Source: Phlegmacium glaucopus (taxonomy: Eukaryota > Basidiomycota > Agaricomycetes > Agaricales > Cortinariaceae). From it: a stretch of 64,000 nt of DNA. The notes beneath the pieces are model-generated. The model ran no database searches. It had not been told where the DNA came from and saw only the letters and a list, made by a program, of their open reading frames with translations. The stretch is taken from positions 548,907 to 612,906 of the forward strand of contig MU130361.1 in assembly GCA_015039465.1 (NCBI GenBank). The letters run 5' to 3'. Below, in pieces: positions 47,640 to 57,497 of the stretch. The position numbers were made by a program, and so were the translations under genes. The stretch's first letter is position 1. Each line of letters begins with the position of its first letter.

Positions 47640-48647
47640 TTACCACTTGCCTCTACGCATCGCCTGTTTTGCATGTAAGGTATTCCTACCTTTGGCACCC
47701 CTCACAGATTGCAAATCCTCAAACTTCTTCTTGGCATAGCGCTTAGCTTCCGCATCGTCGATTAGCTCATCTACGAGAGTCCGTTTCCGATTCGCCCGAG
47801 TAAGGTTATCGCTGCTCGCTGTCCCGAAAGGTGTTGTAGAAGGAAGTATGGTACCAATCTTAAGTGTTGGAATTTTCAATTGCCAAGTCTTTTCACGAAA
47901 TAGAAGACATACTGCAAAAAATTTCGGTAGGCCCTTGATCCCTTTCCCTTCTCCTTCATCTTTTTTGTAGAATCGTTTTGAATCTAGTTGATTTCGCAAT
48001 CGAAGTGCCTCTACTTCACGGTACAGCCGGGGCAGGTCTGCCTCAGACGGAGCTGGGAGGTCGAACCAGTCAGGACCAGATGTGATGTGTTTAAGCTGTA
48101 AAAAAGAAGTTTGAATGCAGGTGAAAACGCTTTGGAAAAATTGGCGCACCTCTTTCTTTTGCCTTTTGGTGAGAGGTTTTCCTGAGTTCGTTAGCTCAGG
48201 AGGGGATATGGGAGGCGCAGGAATGGAACGAGAAGCTGCTGCCGCCAATGCAAGTTCAACATCAGGATCTCGAATGGAGGTTGGACCGTCAAATCGGGTC
48301 TTTCCCAGTCGAATATAAGGTGGAGGGAGCTTCCCTGGGTCTAACAGAGGCAGAGGGCTAGGTGGTAATTATAAACTAATAGATTATCATTGAATGTCGT
48401 GAGCGTCTTACAGTTCAGTTTCATCAGGAAGTGTGATGACCTCCTCCTCCTCCTGTGTTGATTGTATCGTCTCCGCAGTTTTTTGCTTGAGATTTTCTTC
48501 TAAAATAGAGGCGAGGTAGGCTCGAATCCTTTTCTTTTCTTCGTCCTCAGAAGAAGATCCCGAGTCCGAGTCCGAGTCCGAGGTAGATGAGTCGGACTCT
48601 GAGTCGGAACCTTCAGAACTTTGCTCTTCGTCTGTCAAATCTACCAT
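47640..48647 (-). CDS. FCF2: FCF2-like pre-rRNA processing protein
   Basis: Fcf2 is a nucleolar factor for early cleavages in 18S rRNA maturation, related to animal DNTTIP2. The N-terminus is an acidic Ser/Asp/Glu repeat (SDSESDSSTSDSDSDSG). The Fcf2 domain follows: GPDWFDLPAPSEADLPRLYR, LRLRNQLDSKRFYKKDE, KGLPKFFAVC, and the C-terminal RKRTLVDELIDDAEAKRYAKK and FEDLQSVRGAKGRNTL. Two or three short introns are needed. The exon with LKHITSGPDW must be joined after PLTKRQKKE; the frame between them is a 60-nt class intron. The start ATG at 48647 precedes VDLTDEEQ. Confidence 0.85.
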
Positions 48648-48806
48648 TGAGTACCGACTTATACGCGATTTATAACTGTACCTATGGCCTTTCCTTTCCC
48701 CTTTCCTGTAGCGAGAACGGTTGACATTTGCGCGTGAAGTGCAAGAGAGAGCCCCGGCTTACCGAAAAAGGACATTTGTGATCGGACTGCTTTTCCATCT
48801 CACTCA

Positions 48807-49723
48807 ATGCAGCGTTTTACCAGAACTATACCCCGTCTACAACGATGCCCAACGGCGGCATCAATAAGATTCAACCACTCACAAGTACCGCCTTCTACTT
48901 CTCCGTCCGATCTTCATGGCCGGACTACATCATTTGGTTTTAGAGGATGCGAAGGAATCATTGGTTAAAAATGTTTTCGATTCGGTTGCCTCGAAATATG
49001 ATCTCATGAACGATGCAACGTCCTTTGGCGTTCATAGGTTATGGAAAGACGTGTTCGTGTCAACATTGCGACCAGGCAGGAAGGCACCTATGAAGTGCAT
49101 CGATGTAGCTGGAGGGACTGGCGACATTGCTCAAAGAAGGCCTCCGAAGGTTTAAAGAGACAATGTACCATAACAGTAAGCGACTTCACATTTTTATTTC
49201 TTACAATACTCTGACAATCAGACAGCACCACAAATTTCCTTTCATGAGGCCAATGCACAAGATCTAGGTTCTGAAATTTTCAAGGACAATTCCTACGACC
49301 TTTATACCATTGCTTTCGGAATACGGAATTGTACATCAATTCCAGCTGTTCTGAAAGAAGCCCATCGCGTATTGAAACCTGGAGGCACCTTTGCATGTCT
49401 AGAATTCAGCAGAGTTAATAACCCACTGCTCAGCACGTTCGTTTAATCTTTATCTTGTCAATGTGTTCGCTGCTTACCAAGTGTCCATCAGGTTATATGA
49501 TCAATACTCATTTACAGTCATCCCTCTTCTGGGTACTATATTGGCAGGTGATCGCGACTCGTACCAATATCTTGTCGAGTCAATCCGGAAGTTCCCTCCT
49601 CAGCCAACATTTGCTCAGATGATTAGGGATGCAGGGTTTGCGACCGGTAAAGACGTAGATGGGGCTGCTTGGATGGATTTATGGGGAGGTATTGCCTCTA
49701 TACATACTGGTGTAAAGTTGTAG
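48807..49723 (+). pseudogene. COQ5: COQ5 (2-methoxy-6-polyprenyl-1,4-benzoquinol methylase) with two frame lesions
   Basis: COQ5 is the SAM-dependent C-methyltransferase of mitochondrial ubiquinone synthesis. The presequence MQRFTRTIPRLQRCPTAASI and TTSFGF are in one frame. [20 protein letters not shown] and [11 protein letters not shown] are in the next. [14 protein letters not shown] plus everything after it ([58 protein letters not shown]) is in a third. The first frame break is near 48945, where family members have a few more residues. The second is near 49130, where about 30 residues carrying the second SAM-binding motif are missing between GGTGDIA and KEGLRR. Introns in the 3' half splice normally. 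It is either a decayed copy or an assembly artefact; as written it cannot encode a full enzyme. Confidence 0.75.
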
Positions 49724-50089
49724 AGTTTAAGCCCATATGACTCTGCAGTATCATAATGATCTCTGAGATACTCCTCAAGTTGTCGTTGAACCCGAGGTGG
49801 AAATAGTCATAAATATTAAACGGGAATCAGTCCATCACCCGGCACAACCAAACAAACGCAGCCGAGAGAGCAGTCCACTCTCAGGCTTGCCCTCCATAGT
49901 ACTTGGATTACTATAATTGGACATTGCAGGCCCAAATTTGGCCGAACGCATCCCCAGTGGTTGCGTGTCCCCACAAGTTTATCACATGGCGGATGTCCGA
50001 GTCCTTTGTTGAATCCGATTGTCCTCAAACGACCTCAATTTATATTGCCATGAGCACTGGCATTCTGCAGACAAGCAAGGGAGATAGAC

Positions 50090-50175
50090 TTACCACTGGC
50101 ACTTCGCTTTCTCCAAAATCGAGAAAGTTGATGAGTGGGGCTTAGATGCTATTATCCGCGATCACAGCAATAAAG
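50090..50175 (+). pseudogene. 5' part of an HNH-nuclease-domain gene, cut by a copia insertion
   Basis: Just before the left LTR an open frame reads FAFSKIEKVDEWGLDAIIRD, then HSNK. If the retroelement and one TAAAG copy are removed, the same frame runs on into the exon at 56381 without a break. Upstream exons of this gene probably lie between 49870 and 50090, but I could not define them. See the entry for the 3' part. Confidence 0.5.
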
Positions 50176-50548
50176 TGTTGTAGTTACGTCGACCACACTA
50201 CCGAACATCCTCGTGATACTACTTATACCACCTGGTACCTTCAGTCATTATTTTTATGTCTATTCATTTTATCTTCATAAGCTTCTATTCTTTTATTAGC
50301 TACTAAACCCCTATCCTCATTACTGCGCAATCCACATAGTCGTACCAACACACCTCAGTGTTTTACCACCACTGAGGTGTAAGTCCCTACATTATTTTTA
50401 TTATATTTCTTTTACTCATTCATAGTAGTATTACCTTTATTCTCGTTCTAGCCTCTAGGTACTACTAGTCAATTATAGTGTTTTACCACCACTGAGGTTA
50501 TTACCTTTATTCTCATTCTAGTTCCTGGTTTTCCCTGCAACTGCTACA
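50176..50548 (+). repeat. Left LTR of the copia element
   Basis: 373 bp, TG...CA ends. It contains a perfect 10-bp stem CACCTCAGTG/CACTGAGGTG with a 9-nt loop at 50351-50379, and a second half-site copy at about 50480-50499. The PBS follows directly. Confidence 0.92.
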
Positions 50549-50560
50549 GGTTATGGGCCC
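50549..50560 (+). other. Primer binding site for half initiator-tRNA-Met
   Basis: GGTTATGGGCCC immediately follows the left LTR. It is complementary to the anticodon stem-loop region of eukaryotic initiator tRNA-Met (GGGCCCATAACC), as in Drosophila copia and yeast Ty5, which prime from a cleaved half tRNA. Confidence 0.75.
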
Positions 50561-53149
50561 CGAAGATATCTCAGATATGTCATCAACAAGTAACAACCAG
50601 GCTTTGTCTTTACCTAAACTTTGGAGTGACAGTTCAAACTGGGCTACGTACTCCAAAAGAATTCTAAACTACCTGACTTCAAAAGGGTATTGCTGACATG
50701 TCCAAGGTACTGTGTGTAAACCAGAACAATTAATTGAGCGCAATGGGAGCTTATTCAAACCAGGTGCCCTAGCCCCTCTTACTGATGAGGAACTCGAGAA
50801 CCATGAAGTACTATTGGATAACTACGACCAGATGCAAGCAGCCGTTCATGAGGTTATTTACAGGACCATCGATAAAACCACGTTCCTTCAGGTCAAGAAC
50901 GAGGTAGATGCTGCATCTATGTGGAGGAAAGTTGCGTCAATCCATGCTGATAAAGGGAGTCTTTACAAGACAAACCTTTTGACACAACTCCAAAACATCT
51001 GCTACACCGAGAAAGAAAGCATGAGGGAACATATTGCGAAAATGACAGAACTTAGGGAAAGATTAGCCGAAATGAATGCGCCAATCTCAGATGAATCCTT
51101 TGTTTCATACCTTCGCACCTCGCTTTCACTCGCACCATCATTCCAAACCCTATTCACAACTCTTAATGCTACGGCTCATCAAACGGGGAAGAAACTTACC
51201 CCTGCTGATGTTATCTGGCACCTTACCGAAGAGGCGACTTCAGCTGAGATTGAGGATAATATAAATAAATCCAATGCTGCTATGATGGCGGCTGGATCAA
51301 AGGCTGCAGCTGGTTCAAAAGCTAAGGGGTGGAAAGGAAAGGATAAAGACAAAGACAAATCCCAGTCCAAATCTTCAAAAAATGACATTGTTTGCACGAA
51401 TCTACCAAATTGTGGTCGATGTGGACACATGAAGGACCAGTGTTGGGAGAAAGGTGGAGGAAAGGAGGGTCAAGCTCCAGATTGGTGGAAGAAAGGAAAA
51501 GGAAACAAAGTTAGCGCTAATGTCGCAGAAAATAAAACTGATGACAAACCCGAAAACTACGCTATGCTTGCCTATACCAACCCCGATAATGAAACAGCCC
51601 TTGTATGCACCTCAGACTTCAGTTCCGAAGCCCATGCCACCTCTAACCAAGCTGGAATGATCCTCAATACCGGCGCTAGTAGTCATTTCTCCCCAAACTG
51701 CTCGAAATTCCTGAATTACAAGGAATTAGAAGATCCAGAGCCTATACAAGCTGCAGATGGTCGTACATTCAGGGCGCTTGGCAGAGGTGATATGCAAGTC
51801 TATCTACCCAATGGGAATGAGAAACTGACTCTAATTACACTCAAAAATGTGTATTACTCACCGAAAATGGCGTTCACCCTCATTTCTGTCTCTTGTATTG
51901 ATTGAGCCGGATACTCTCTACTTATTGACAATGGCTTCTGTACCATCTGAAGTTTGAAATTGAAAATTATCACCCATATTCCTGAAATTCGAGGTTTATA
52001 CCGCATAATTGAACCAGTTTCCCAAAACACACATATCGCCAATGTCACTGTCGAACAAATCTCAATTAATGATCTGCACCGACGAATGGGACATGTAAAC
52101 CACAACAACTTACGATGAATGGTTGAAAAAGGGACGGTTACTGGGATAAATTTGGATATGTCATCCAAACCCGAATTTTGTGAGATCTGTGTCAAAGCAA
52201 AGGCGATCCGTAAATCTTTTCCTAAAGAAAGCAAAACCGAATATAAGGCTTATGGTGATAAAGTCGTTGGTGATGTTTGGGGGCCAGCTGCTGTGAAATT
52301 GATTGGGGGAAAGGAGTATTATTTACTCTTCCAAGACCTCTTCAGCCATGAGGAACACATATACTTCCTAAAACAAAAGTCAGAAGTCTTCGAGTATTAC
52401 AAAAAATACGAAGCTTGGCTCAAAGTTCAGAGGCTTGGTTGCATCGGAATTATGGGTTGTGATAGAGGTGGTGAATTCACGGTTAAAGAGTTTACTGAAC
52501 ACCTCGAAAAGGCTGGAACAATTCGGCACTTAAATGTTCATGACTCTCTGGCGTCTAATGGTGCTGTCGAATGCGCTAATCGTACACACTTGGATGGCAT
52601 TTGAGTGATGTCAACAGAGGATGCTAAACTGCCAAAGAATCTATGGGCAGAAGCGGTTAGCCATCATGTCTGGATCCATAATCGAGTACCTACTCAAGCC
52701 CTCTCTGAATCTAAAACACCATTCGAAATGGCTACAGGTCAAAAACTGGACCTTTTGATGGTACATCCATGGGGTTGCAAAGTTTGGGTAAAGAAACTTG
52801 ATGCTGGAAAACTCGAACCACAAGCAGAAGAATGCTGCTTCGTTGGTGTTGACAGTGAATCAAAAGGGTACTGGGTTTATTGGCCAGGAAAGAATCGTTT
52901 TGGAGTTGAATGGGACATCTACTTCTATGAAAACAAGGTGTTAGAACATGATGAAGTTCCGATTGAGGGGGGAAACAATGTACTTACCAATTTGGCCCTT
53001 CCTCAACCAGTTCGAAACAATCCCATTCCTGCCAAAAATCCAATCAATAATCAGCATCTACCAAATGACGAAAAAGCGCCCAACAACGTACCTGAAGAAC
53101 CCAATACACCTGAAACATCTGATTCAGCTATAGCACCACACAATAGAGC

Positions 53150-53562
53150 TGTTAGGGCAACTGCGATGCTGACTTAGTCAAGCTAGCAGGGGATCCAAAG
53201 TTAATAATATTTCAAAGGTATATCTACAAGTGACTCACCTAGCAGGGGATCCAAAGAGGAAAGGATGGGGATCCCTGCTAGGCTGTGGGGTATTTAAGTA
53301 CTAATATGGACATAACAGAGATATAAAATAAATAAAGGAATGATACAATAATAATTAATTAATTAATTAAGAAGTGGTGTGATGTGAAAAATAAAAATAA
53401 AAGACAGAGCGAACCGGAGGATCGGAGTCAGATTGGAGTTACGGAGTCACGGAGTAAACCAGTGATGGAAGTGGAGTTGGACGGAAGGTCAGAGGTTGTT
53501 GGAAAGGCAGGATGTATGATTCTAAGGTTGAGGTTTGGGTTGAAATTGGGTGTCCCCTAACA
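53150..53562 (-). mobile_element. Solo LTR of a gypsy-type element nested in the copia element
   Basis: 413 bp with TGTTAGGGCAAC at one end and CCCCTAACA at the other. Both sides carry the 5-bp duplication AGAGC (53145-53149 and 53563-53567). Excising it restores the integrase-to-RT reading frame. It matches the LTR at 61835-62830 nearly throughout. The strand is set by the gag gene next to that second copy. Confidence 0.9.
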
Positions 53563-54289
53563 AGAGCCAGACGAAACTCACTTAAAGGGCTCCACCAGTT
53601 CGATAATGAACAATTTGGTCGTGGAAAATGCCAACGTGTAGCAACATTGTGCGCTAATGCTGGATTTGCCAATGTCGAGGAAGCAATAAGCCGAAAGGGG
53701 AAGGTGATTTTTGATCAAGGGGGAGTTGAATTGGATGAAGGTGAAGTTGAGTTATTTGGGGGGGAAATGAACACTGCGATGGTAATAAGTGAAGATGAAC
53801 CTTCATTAAGTGAGGCTTTAAAGGGGGATGAACGAGAAGCATGGATTGATGCTATCAATGTGGAGCTTACTCAGATGGAAAAGGTTAACACCTGGGTCCC
53901 CGTAATTCCACCTCACAATGCCAACATAATTCCCAGTCGATATGTATTTTGCCGCAAATGCAACGATACTGGAAGCATTGTTCAATATCAAGCCAGACTC
54001 GTCATGAAGGGTTTCAAACAGCAATTTGGAGTTGACTATATTGAGACCTTTGCCCCAACAGTTTGTGCACCTACCCTTCGAATCCTTCTCTCTTTTGCTG
54101 CTCAGAAAGGAGCCGCCATTCACCAATGCGATGTCAAAAACGCATATTTGAACTCTCAATTGCAAGACAATATTGTCATTTACTCCAAATTACCCCCAAA
54201 TTACAAATCCTTTCGCGAATTACCACAGGAACTCAAAGATAAACCAAACATCGTCTGCAAATGGCTTGTATTGGTTTATGGCTCAAAAC

Positions 54290-54881
54290 TAGTGTTTGGA
54301 AGTCCAGTTGCAGGACTGCAAAAAGACTGCAAAAAGACCGGACCAGACTGCAAAAGACCGGACCAGCAGTCCAGTTTTTTGGTTTTTGAGAAGCAAAGAC
54401 TGGAAAAAGACTGGTCTCGAAAGACCGGTCTTCGGTCCTAGGACCGGTCTAAACCAGTAGTCTTGTAGTGCCTATTTGTCCCTTTAAAACAAGATAAAGA
54501 CCGTATTTATTGGTCAAATATTCACTGAGAAAAAAATAAAACAGTAAAAATGTACACAAAATAGTAGGAAACAAATAATATCACCATAAAATTGTCAATT
54601 CCCAACGGAATTTAACATTCTTGGGCTTATTCTAAAGGTATAGATCACATCTACATATTTGTTTGATGTTATATATGAAAATATGACTGGTATTTGTCAA
54701 AAGTCCAGTCCTGGACAGTCTTGGACCAGGACTGGTCCAGGACTGCAAAAAACCGATGTGGACCGGTCCTAATCGGTCCAGTCCGGTCTTTTGACCTTTT
54801 AGAAGCTTAGTGGACCAGTTGCAGTCCCGGTCCTGCCCAAAAATACCAAAAAACCGGACTGGACCGGACTTTCAAACACTA
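54290..54881 (+). mobile_element. hAT-like MITE, copy A, inside the copia reverse transcriptase
   Basis: 592 bp with terminal inverted repeats TAGTGTTTGGAAGTCC and GGACTTTCAAACACTA. The 8-bp target duplication CTCAAAAC is at 54282-54289 and 54882-54889. Subterminal sequence is full of short GGACCGG/GACTGC-like units, and the centre is AT-rich. No open frame, so it is non-autonomous. Its removal joins VYGSK to QGAHDWY in the RT frame. Confidence 0.9.
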
Positions 54882-55998
54882 CTCAAAACAGGGAGCTCAT
54901 GACTGGTACGCTGAAGTAAAAAGGTTCTTCACAGACATCAGTTACTCGGTTTCTGTTGCAGACAAGGCAGTTTTCTACAAAATAGATGGTGATAATTTCA
55001 CAATCATTGCTGCTGCGACTGACAATTTTACTGTCATCGCAAATTCCTCAGACACTGCCAACACCTTAATCCAGAAGCAACTCACGGAACACTTTGAAAT
55101 ATCAGACTTAGGACCTATCAATTGGTTACTAGGAGTCAGCATCACTCGCAACATCAAAGCTCATACTATTTCTTTGGGACAGCAAGCTTACATCGAGCAA
55201 ATCATTAATCATTTCGGTCTCGAAGACGCCCGTGTAGCTGTCACGCCAATGGAGGTAGGAATCAATCTTACTCCCGATTCACCTCACGTTTCCGCCACCC
55301 TTCTCTCACCCTCAGAGAGAACCAAATATCAAGAAATGATTGGATGTCTTATGTACACTACCACCATGACACGTCCTGATATTGCTTTTGCGGTCTCTAA
55401 TTTATCCCGATACCTTGATGCTCCACATACCACACACCTCCAAGCTGTTACCAGGGTTTTTCGATACCTTGCTGGTACAAAGGACTACAAACTTGTCCTC
55501 AGAGGCTCCCATTCTACCATAGCTGGTTACTCAGATGTGGATTGGGTGTCTCAGAATCATCGTCACTCAATTTTGGGATTTGTCTTCTTTATTGGGATAG
55601 GCGCTGTATCTTGGAGTTCAAAGAAACAACCCATCATTACTCTATCCAGTACCAAGGCCAAATATGTTGCGCTCACCCATTCTTCTAAGGATATCATTTG
55701 GATTCATAAGTTACTTACTGAATTATCTTCCATTTTTATTTTCACAGTACCTACGATGCTTTATTGTGATAACCAGGGGGCTGTTCATCTTTCAAAAGAC
55801 TCCACATTTCACAGTCGCACAAAACATATCGACATTCATTTTCATCTGATTCGTCAAACGGTTTCTCAAGGTCATATCAATTTATTTTACTGCCCTACCG
55901 ACGATATGATAGCAGACACGTTCACAAAACCACTTGCCCGTTTCAAATTCGAGAAATTCCACAACCTTCTCAGAGTTCTTTGAAGCTGCGTTAATCTT

Positions 55999-56007
55999 GA
56001 GGGGGAG
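55999..56007 (+). other. Polypurine tract of the copia element
   Basis: GAGGGGGAG directly precedes the right LTR, the expected place and composition for plus-strand priming. Confidence 0.75.
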
Positions 56008-56375
56008 TGTTGTAGTTACGTCAACCACACTACCAAACATCCTTGTGATACTACTTATACCACCCGGTACCTTCAGTCATTATTTTTATGTCTATTCATT
56101 TTATCTTCATAAGCTTCTATTCTTTTATTAGCTACTAAACCCCTATCCTCATTACTACGCAATCCACATAGTCGTACCAACACACCTCAGTGTTTTACCA
56201 CCACTGAGGTGTAAGTCCCTACATTATTTTTATTATATTTCTTTTACTCATTCATAGTAGTATTAGCTTTATTCTCGTTCTAGCCTCTAGGTACTACTAG
56301 TCAATTATAGTGTTTTACCACCACTGAGGTTATTACCTTTATTCTCATTCTAGTTCCCAGTTTTCAACTGCTACA
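56008..56375 (+). repeat. Right LTR of the copia element
   Basis: 368 bp, same ends as the left LTR. It differs by about eight substitutions and one 5-nt gap near its 3' end. Four of the substitutions are CpG/TpG or CpG/CpA. Confidence 0.92.
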
Positions 56376-56380
56376 TAAAG

Positions 56381-57497
56381 CGTGCTCAGAAACGTCTGCA
56401 GCAAGTAGTATGATGAAAGTCGTAAGACGCAGAGCACTACCGCGAGCTGAGCCTTGTTTTATTACCAAATGTTCTTCATATATTCTTGAAGCGGCCCATT
56501 GGGTCAATGCTGTTCGGTCCAAGGCAAAACTTGAAGAGAAAACAAAAGTTGTTTGTATAATTTTTTTACTTCCTTTTTCTTGTTGTGTACTGATCCCAGT
56601 GACACAGGAGCAATTTCTCAAGAATCTCGGAATTGTACACATCCTATTTAAATTAGACGACACCAGCAATCTCGCTAACCGTATGGTTATATTCACCCTC
56701 TGCTGCTCTTCCACTGATCTACTGATTAATTGAAAGTTGACCGCAATACGCACTTTGCTCTCGATAACTATGCCTTCTATGCAGTAACAGGCACCATGAC
56801 ATCCCTTGAATATCTCATCATCCTCATTAAGAAAGAAAATAATAAGTGGGATTCTTATGCTAAGAAGCGGCTTCCTTACTCTCATCTATTTCCTGTATGG
56901 GCCACCTCTCTCCTCCTACTAGTAGTACATCATCTGACTGGTTTGACAGGTAGAAGATGCCCCTATTTGCAACCTTGGGTATGAATTGGTGGTCTTGCAT
57001 CCAGAACATCTTCTCCCAGATTCAAGTGACCCTAGTGTTTTTCACCAAGATAGCAATGGGAACCTTGACAAAAAATCATATATTGTAGGACATGATCACA
57101 TTTTCCGCGAATCTCCTGGAGTCCAATCCAGTCCTCGTTTCCGCTCTTTTTCTCCTCCTCAGCAGACTAGTCCCTTACTGCCATTAAACCCGTTCCTGGT
57201 TATCATAAATGTGGAGATCAAATTTAGGCGCTATCTGAGACAGGCACAATCAAGATCACTGCCAGACGATGTTATGGAACTCATCAACAAAACTGTTGAA
57301 TTGGTGGATCTGATTTTCTGGAAGCCAGAAGTATTGCTTAAGGAAGAGGAGATTTTATTGCCAACTGCACTGATGGATGTTGATGATGATAATGGAAGTC
57401 CTCTGAATTGGATAGTTTTGGTGATCGGCAGGGTGAAGTAGGTGGTGGAAGCCCTGCAAAAACAGCACAACATTCAGTGGGCTCACCAGTATTTTGA
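56381..57497 (+). pseudogene. 3' part of an HNH-nuclease-domain gene (HNH_2 type), disrupted
   Basis: After the right LTR and TSD the frame continues with MMKVVRRRALPRAEP, then CFITKCSSYILEAAHWVNAV, FLKNLGIVHILFKLDDTSNL and, after a GT-AG intron, DRNTHFALDNYAFYAVTGTM. AAHW, SNLAN and NTHF place the H-N-H residues in order. Later exons read VVLHPEHLLPDSSDPS, HIFRESPG, LPLNPFLVIINVEIKFRRYL and ELINKTVELVDLIFWKPE, a layout I recall from an expanded agaricomycete family. Near the end the first frame stops at 57441, while the next frame continues with GDRQGEVGGGSPAKTAQHSV to 57497, suggesting a late frameshift. Function of the family is unknown. The copia insertion splits the coding exon, so the gene is broken. 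Confidence 0.68.

Larger units (their letters stand above)
50577..55983 (+). pseudogene. Copia gag-pol polyprotein with five TGA stops
   Basis: The frame starts at the ATG at 50577 (SNNQALSLPKLWSDSSNWAT). It has gag, a zinc knuckle (CGRCGHMKDQC), a protease motif reading ILNTGASSHF, the integrase HHCC/DDE parts (HRRMGHVNHNN, CEIC, GDVWGP, CDRGGEF, NGAVE), reverse transcriptase (RYVFCRKCNDTGSIVQYQAR, AATDN, TMTRPDIAFAVSNLSRYL) and RNase H with YCDNQGAVHLSK. It stops at 55981-55983 after FHNLLRVL. In-frame stops are at 50694, 51903, 51948, 52116 and 52602; all are TGA and there are no frameshifts. The catalytic Asp of protease and the second Asp of the RT motif are Asn. A solo LTR interrupts it at 53150 and a MITE at 54290. 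The copy is therefore not autonomous as it stands. Confidence 0.9.
50176..56375 (+). mobile_element. Ty1/copia LTR retrotransposon, nearly complete, with nested insertions
   Basis: Two LTRs of 373 and 368 bp bound the element. They begin TGTTGTAG, end CTGCTACA, and are flanked by the 5-bp duplication TAAAG (50171-50175 and 56376-56380). Domain order is gag, zinc knuckle, protease, integrase, reverse transcriptase, RNase H, which is the copia order. Removing a solo LTR (53150-53562) and a hAT-like MITE (54290-54881), each with one target duplication, leaves an element of about 5.2 kb with one reading frame. It sits in sense orientation inside an HNH-domain gene. Confidence 0.93.

Noticed and set aside
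50577..55983. Five in-frame TGA codons as recoding or readthrough signals
   Set aside because: Loss of two catalytic Asp residues and CpG-type changes in the LTRs fit mutational decay better than programmed recoding.
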